Assembly (NCBI GenBank): GCA_021839785.1
Contig: JAKCAB010000331.1
Span: forward strand, 1 to 7,872
Source: a bacterium
GTDB taxonomy: Bacteria > Verrucomicrobiota > Verrucomicrobiae > Limisphaerales > J093
Reading direction: 5' to 3'
Length of the DNA stretch: 7,872 nucleotides
In this document: positions 5,475 to 7,872 of the stretch, in pieces
Layout of the letters: each line of letters opens with the position of its first letter
Position numbering within the stretch: position 1 is the stretch's first letter
Translations under genes and position numbers: made by a program
The notes under the pieces: model-generated
The model's database searches: none
What the model was told of the DNA's origin: nothing
What the model saw: only the letters and a program-made list of their open reading frames with translations

Positions 5475-7476
5475 CCGGAAACATGGAAATCCGGAACTTG
5501 GTGCAACCGTAGGGCACGAGCGTCAGCGACTGCGTGGGTTTCGACCGGGCAGCCGGCTGGGGCGGGAGGCGCGGCGCCTTCGGGTCGGGAGCCCAGGCGA
5601 TTTCCACCGCGTTGGCCCGCAGTTTCAAGGGCGCGGCCAACGGCCAATCCCAGCGCGCCGGCATCGGTCCGCGCTCGACGGTCAGGCCGGGTTCCTGCAC
5701 GTCCAGAGCATAGTTCCACTTGGCCGCTGGATTGGGCGTGTTGGGCCCGCCGGCTTCCGGGATGGGCAGCGCGAACAGCAACGGGCCATAGGAGACCGAG
5801 GCGTAGGGCGCGTCTTGCGCGTTGCGGTCGTGCCCGGTGATCACGCTCGGCGACATTGGCAGTTGCAGCCGAATTGCGTCCCCCGGCTTCCAGAGCCGCT
5901 TGACGCGCACAAAGCCCCGGGCATCGGGCACGGCGTCGAGCGTGGTGCCGTTCACGCTCAACTGGGCGTTCTTGCACCATCCGGGAATGCGGAACGCGAG
6001 CGGAAACGTCGCCGCGCGCGCCGGCGTTACGTTCATCACGATCACGTCATCGAAGGGGTAGTCGGTCCGGCAGACGATCTCGACCGGCACCCGGTCAGCG
6101 ACCAGCGCCGAGACGCGGCACGGACCGTAATGAGTCGCGGCGAGCCCGTTGTCGTAGGTGGCCATCCACAGGTGCATGACGTAATTGGGCACGATCCGGT
6201 TGAGCGCGGCCGTGCAGCACAGCGGGTAATGCTTTCGCTGGTAGGAGTTGCCCTCGGCCTGAGGACCGTGCGGATGGGGCGGGGACATGTCCACGACGCG
6301 GTTGGGACACTGAAAATAGACGTGCGTCTTGAAATCGCGCGCGACGGTGGCCGGGCCGGCGTTGAAGAACGCCCGCTCTGCCCTGTCTGCCAGGCGTCCC
6401 TGGCCGGTGACGGTCAGCAAGGCGATCTGGCTCCAGAGGTAGCCCGCCACGTCACAGGTCTCGGTTCCGCGAAACGCGCCGGTCGGTCCGTAGAACTCGT
6501 CGGCAACCGGCACGCCCGAAGGCTGCATCGCCTCGCGCTCCAACAGGTCGTGCCACGCGAGGGTTGCGTCGAGAAACTCGCGATTGCCCGTCCACAGATA
6601 ACCCAGCACCCACGGGGTCGTGCTTTCGAGGAAATGCACGACGTGATCGTTCTGCTCAGCGCCGGGTTTGGGATCGGGCTTGTGGTGATAGCGGTTCCAG
6701 GATGTCCCTCCGGGACTCAGCCCTCCGCCGTCTTGGGAGAATAGTGCAGTGAGTGCCGCGGCGATCTCCGGATTTCCGGTCCAGGTGTAGGTGTCAAAGG
6801 CCGGCCAGGGATTCGACATGGCCCAACCCAGGCGCAGCCAGTCGCGGTCGCCGCCATAGCCCGCTTCCAGCGTCCGCAACACGCGCGGATCTCCCGAAGC
6901 GGCGTAATAGCCGGTCAGGGCACGTCCCAAGAGGCCGTTGGCCCACATGGGCCAGGCTTCGCTGACAAGACTCCCGATTCTGTCTTCGGGTTTATTTCGG
7001 TCGAGCCACCAAAGGAACAGGATGCTGTCGGGATTCATGTTGGTGACGACCACGTCGAGGCGCCGTTTGGCCTGTTGAATGAGCGCGTCGTCGTGCAGGA
7101 CGTAACCCAGGCGCACGAGGCCGTCGAACCAGTAGCCGCCGCCCTCGTAGGGCCAGCCGCCCTTGGGCCAATTGAGGCGTTCACCGGTCATCTTGTGGTC
7201 GGTTGCCCAGGCCCGCTTGAACTCGGCGTCATACTCGTCCAAGTGGCCGGTGAAGCCGTCCCGCGCCGCCAGGCACCAGTCGCGCAGCCAACCGGCCGGT
7301 TCCACCGCACCGGGAGGCAGCGGAAGGAACGCGGGACGTGTCGGCGGCTCAAACGGTCGCGCGTAGTTGACGTGGACCGGAGTGGCTGGGGCGACCGATC
7401 GACCGGCCGGCCACGCATTCAATGCGGCGGCAATTCCGAGCACCATGAGGGCCGGGCTTAGCAGGGGGCTTTTCAT
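5458..7476 (-). CDS. Secreted GH127/DUF1680-type glycoside hydrolase (beta-L-arabinofuranosidase-like)
   Basis: A 672-aa protein that starts with a signal peptide (MKSPLLSPALMVLGIAAALNA, cleavage likely after about 21-27). An (alpha/alpha)6-barrel domain follows (about 45-450), beginning with the typical FLPLPPGAVEPAGWLRD segment, then beta-sandwich domains to the end. GH127 enzymes such as HypBA1 use a zinc-bound Cys nucleophile. The matching residues are present: Glu 339 and Cys 341 in TETCD, and the pair Cys 420-Cys 421 in YPLCCTAALN, the first being the expected nucleophile. Glu 327 in ADEF is a candidate acid/base. These positions nearly coincide with HypBA1. The expected action is release of terminal beta-L-arabinofuranose (or a related sugar) from plant polysaccharide or glycoprotein in the periplasm or outside the cell; exact substrate unknown. 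ATG 7476 is chosen because AAGGG lies 5 nt upstream and it begins the signal peptide. An in-frame ATG at 7518 would add 14 mostly basic residues. The 3' end overlaps the hsdR remnant convergently. Confidence 0.85.
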   Translation of the reverse strand: MKSPLLSPALMVLGIAAALNAWPAGRSVAPATPVHVNYARPFEPPTRPAFLPLPPGAVEPAGWLRDWCLAARDGFTGHLDEYDAEFKRAWATDHKMTGERLNWPKGGWPYEGGGYWFDGLVRLGYVLHDDALIQQAKRRLDVVVTNMNPDSILFLWWLDRNKPEDRIGSLVSEAWPMWANGLLGRALTGYYAASGDPRVLRTLEAGYGGDRDWLRLGWAMSNPWPAFDTYTWTGNPEIAAALTALFSQDGGGLSPGGTSWNRYHHKPDPKPGAEQNDHVVHFLESTTPWVLGYLWTGNREFLDATLAWHDLLEREAMQPSGVPVADEFYGPTGAFRGTETCDVAGYLWSQIALLTVTGQGRLADRAERAFFNAGPATVARDFKTHVYFQCPNRVVDMSPPHPHGPQAEGNSYQRKHYPLCCTAALNRIVPNYVMHLWMATYDNGLAATHYGPCRVSALVADRVPVEIVCRTDYPFDDVIVMNVTPARAATFPLAFRIPGWCKNAQLSVNGTTLDAVPDARGFVRVKRLWKPGDAIRLQLPMSPSVITGHDRNAQDAPYASVSYGPLLFALPIPEAGGPNTPNPAAKWNYALDVQEPGLTVERGPMPARWDWPLAAPLKLRANAVEIAWAPDPKAPRLPPQPAARSKPTQSLTLVPYGCTKFRISMFPVTAGQ

Positions 7477-7586
7477 TGCCGCCCTTTTACTGCGTACATT
7501 GCGGGCAGCAAGCCTCATTCGCCGTCCCCCCCGGTCCGAAGAACGGTTTGGCTTCCGGCCGGCCGCCGGACTAGGCTCGCCGCGTC
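7477..7586. promoter_or_regulatory. Divergent intergenic region
   Basis: These 110 nt separate the divergent starts of the GH127-type gene and the cytochrome gene, so both promoters are expected here or just beyond. A GC-only inverted repeat (TCCGGC 7554-7559, GCCGGA 7565-7570, 5-nt loop) ends 16 nt before the cytochrome ATG. I see no convincing -35/-10 pair. Confidence 0.3.
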
Positions 7587-7872
7587 ATGGCGGCCAAGTC
7601 GCGCAAACCGGCGTCGAATACCCGCGGCGTCGTTGCGCCGCGGCGCGCGAAGGTTTGGCCGGGGGTGGTCCTGGCGGGCGCCGTCGCCTTGGGCGCCGTG
7701 GCCACCTGGTGGTTGCAGCGACGGCCCGCCGAATCGCCCGCCGCACCGGCGTCCGCGTCTGTCCCCAACAACGACGTCGTTGCCGACGCGGTTCCCGATC
7801 AGGACAAGGTTTACGCGGAGTACGCCGGTTCGCCGAGTTGCCGGGAATGCCACGAGGAAGCGTTCGTTTCCT
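7587..7872 (+). CDS. Membrane-anchored c-type cytochrome, N-terminal part (runs off the right edge)
   Basis: The first 95 residues of a larger protein. A short basic N-terminus (MAAKSRKPAS...) leads to one hydrophobic segment at about 24-43 (VWPGVVLAGAVALGAVATWW), then QRRPAE and a Pro/Ala-rich linker. The basic N-terminus suggests a signal anchor with the bulk of the protein in the periplasm. The segment YAGSPSCRECHEEAF at 79-93 contains a haem c attachment motif C85-R-E-C88-H89. Sequences of the form Y.GS.SC..CH...F commonly open multihaem cytochrome c-554-like proteins, often with TPR repeats, in Verrucomicrobia and Planctomycetes. Only one haem motif is inside the window, so the multihaem nature is inferred. 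The ribosome site is weak. Divergent to the GH127-type gene. Confidence 0.75.
   Translation, partial: MAAKSRKPASNTRGVVAPRRAKVWPGVVLAGAVALGAVATWWLQRRPAESPAAPASASVPNNDVVADAVPDQDKVYAEYAGSPSCRECHEEAFVS

Noticed and set aside
5815..6744. 309-codon plus-strand frame
   Set aside because: Antisense shadow of the GH127-type gene, whose catalytic residues are all on the minus strand.
7515..7853. 112-codon minus-strand frame at the right edge
   Set aside because: Overlaps the plus-strand cytochrome frame, which has a membrane segment and a CxxCH motif; the minus peptide is Arg/Gly-rich.
1..7872. CRISPR array or insertion sequence
   Set aside because: No regularly spaced direct repeats and no transposase with flanking terminal inverted repeats were seen.

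Overview
GC-rich bacterial window, probably from a Verrucomicrobiota genome. This placement is inferred from the style of the proteins: a secreted GH127-type glycosidase, the start of a CxxCH multiheme cytochrome, and a stand-alone UvrC-like GIY-YIG protein. No rRNA or other definitive marker is present. The window looks like the right end of an integrated element, followed by an eroded defence locus, followed by ordinary chromosomal genes.

Positions 1-1893: right end of an integrative element. A complete tyrosine recombinase gene reads leftwards (1758-349). Just outside its start lies a 45-nt 3' half of a tRNA (1849-1893) with no 5' half. That is the expected signature of an att site duplicated by integration into a tRNA gene. 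The geometry predicts that the element extends left beyond the window and that an intact copy of the tRNA lies at its other end. Positions 1-348, downstream of the integrase, hold no convincing gene.

Positions 1894-3394: a worn region with small or damaged genes. It holds a short possible ORF (2230-2051), a small winged-helix-like protein (2614-2363), an anonymous 270-nt stretch with a strong hairpin, and a short GIY-YIG protein (2885-3241) that lacks the first Tyr of the GIY motif.

Positions 3395-5474: remains of a type I restriction-modification operon with an intact DarTG toxin-antitoxin pair inside it. The C-terminal tail of an HsdS specificity subunit ends in an ATGA overlap with darT (DNA ADP-ribosyltransferase). 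darT is followed 3 nt later by darG (macrodomain antitoxin with a C-terminal partner domain). After darG come two out-of-frame fragments of HsdR separated by a REP-like hairpin. The ancestral order was therefore hsdS-darT-darG-hsdR. The restriction system is dead in this window, but both darTG reading frames are complete with their key residues.

Positions 5458-7872: chromosomal metabolic genes. A secreted GH127/DUF1680-type beta-L-arabinofuranosidase-like enzyme (7476-5458, minus) converges on the hsdR remnant. A divergently transcribed gene starting at 7587 encodes a membrane-anchored c-type cytochrome and runs off the right edge.
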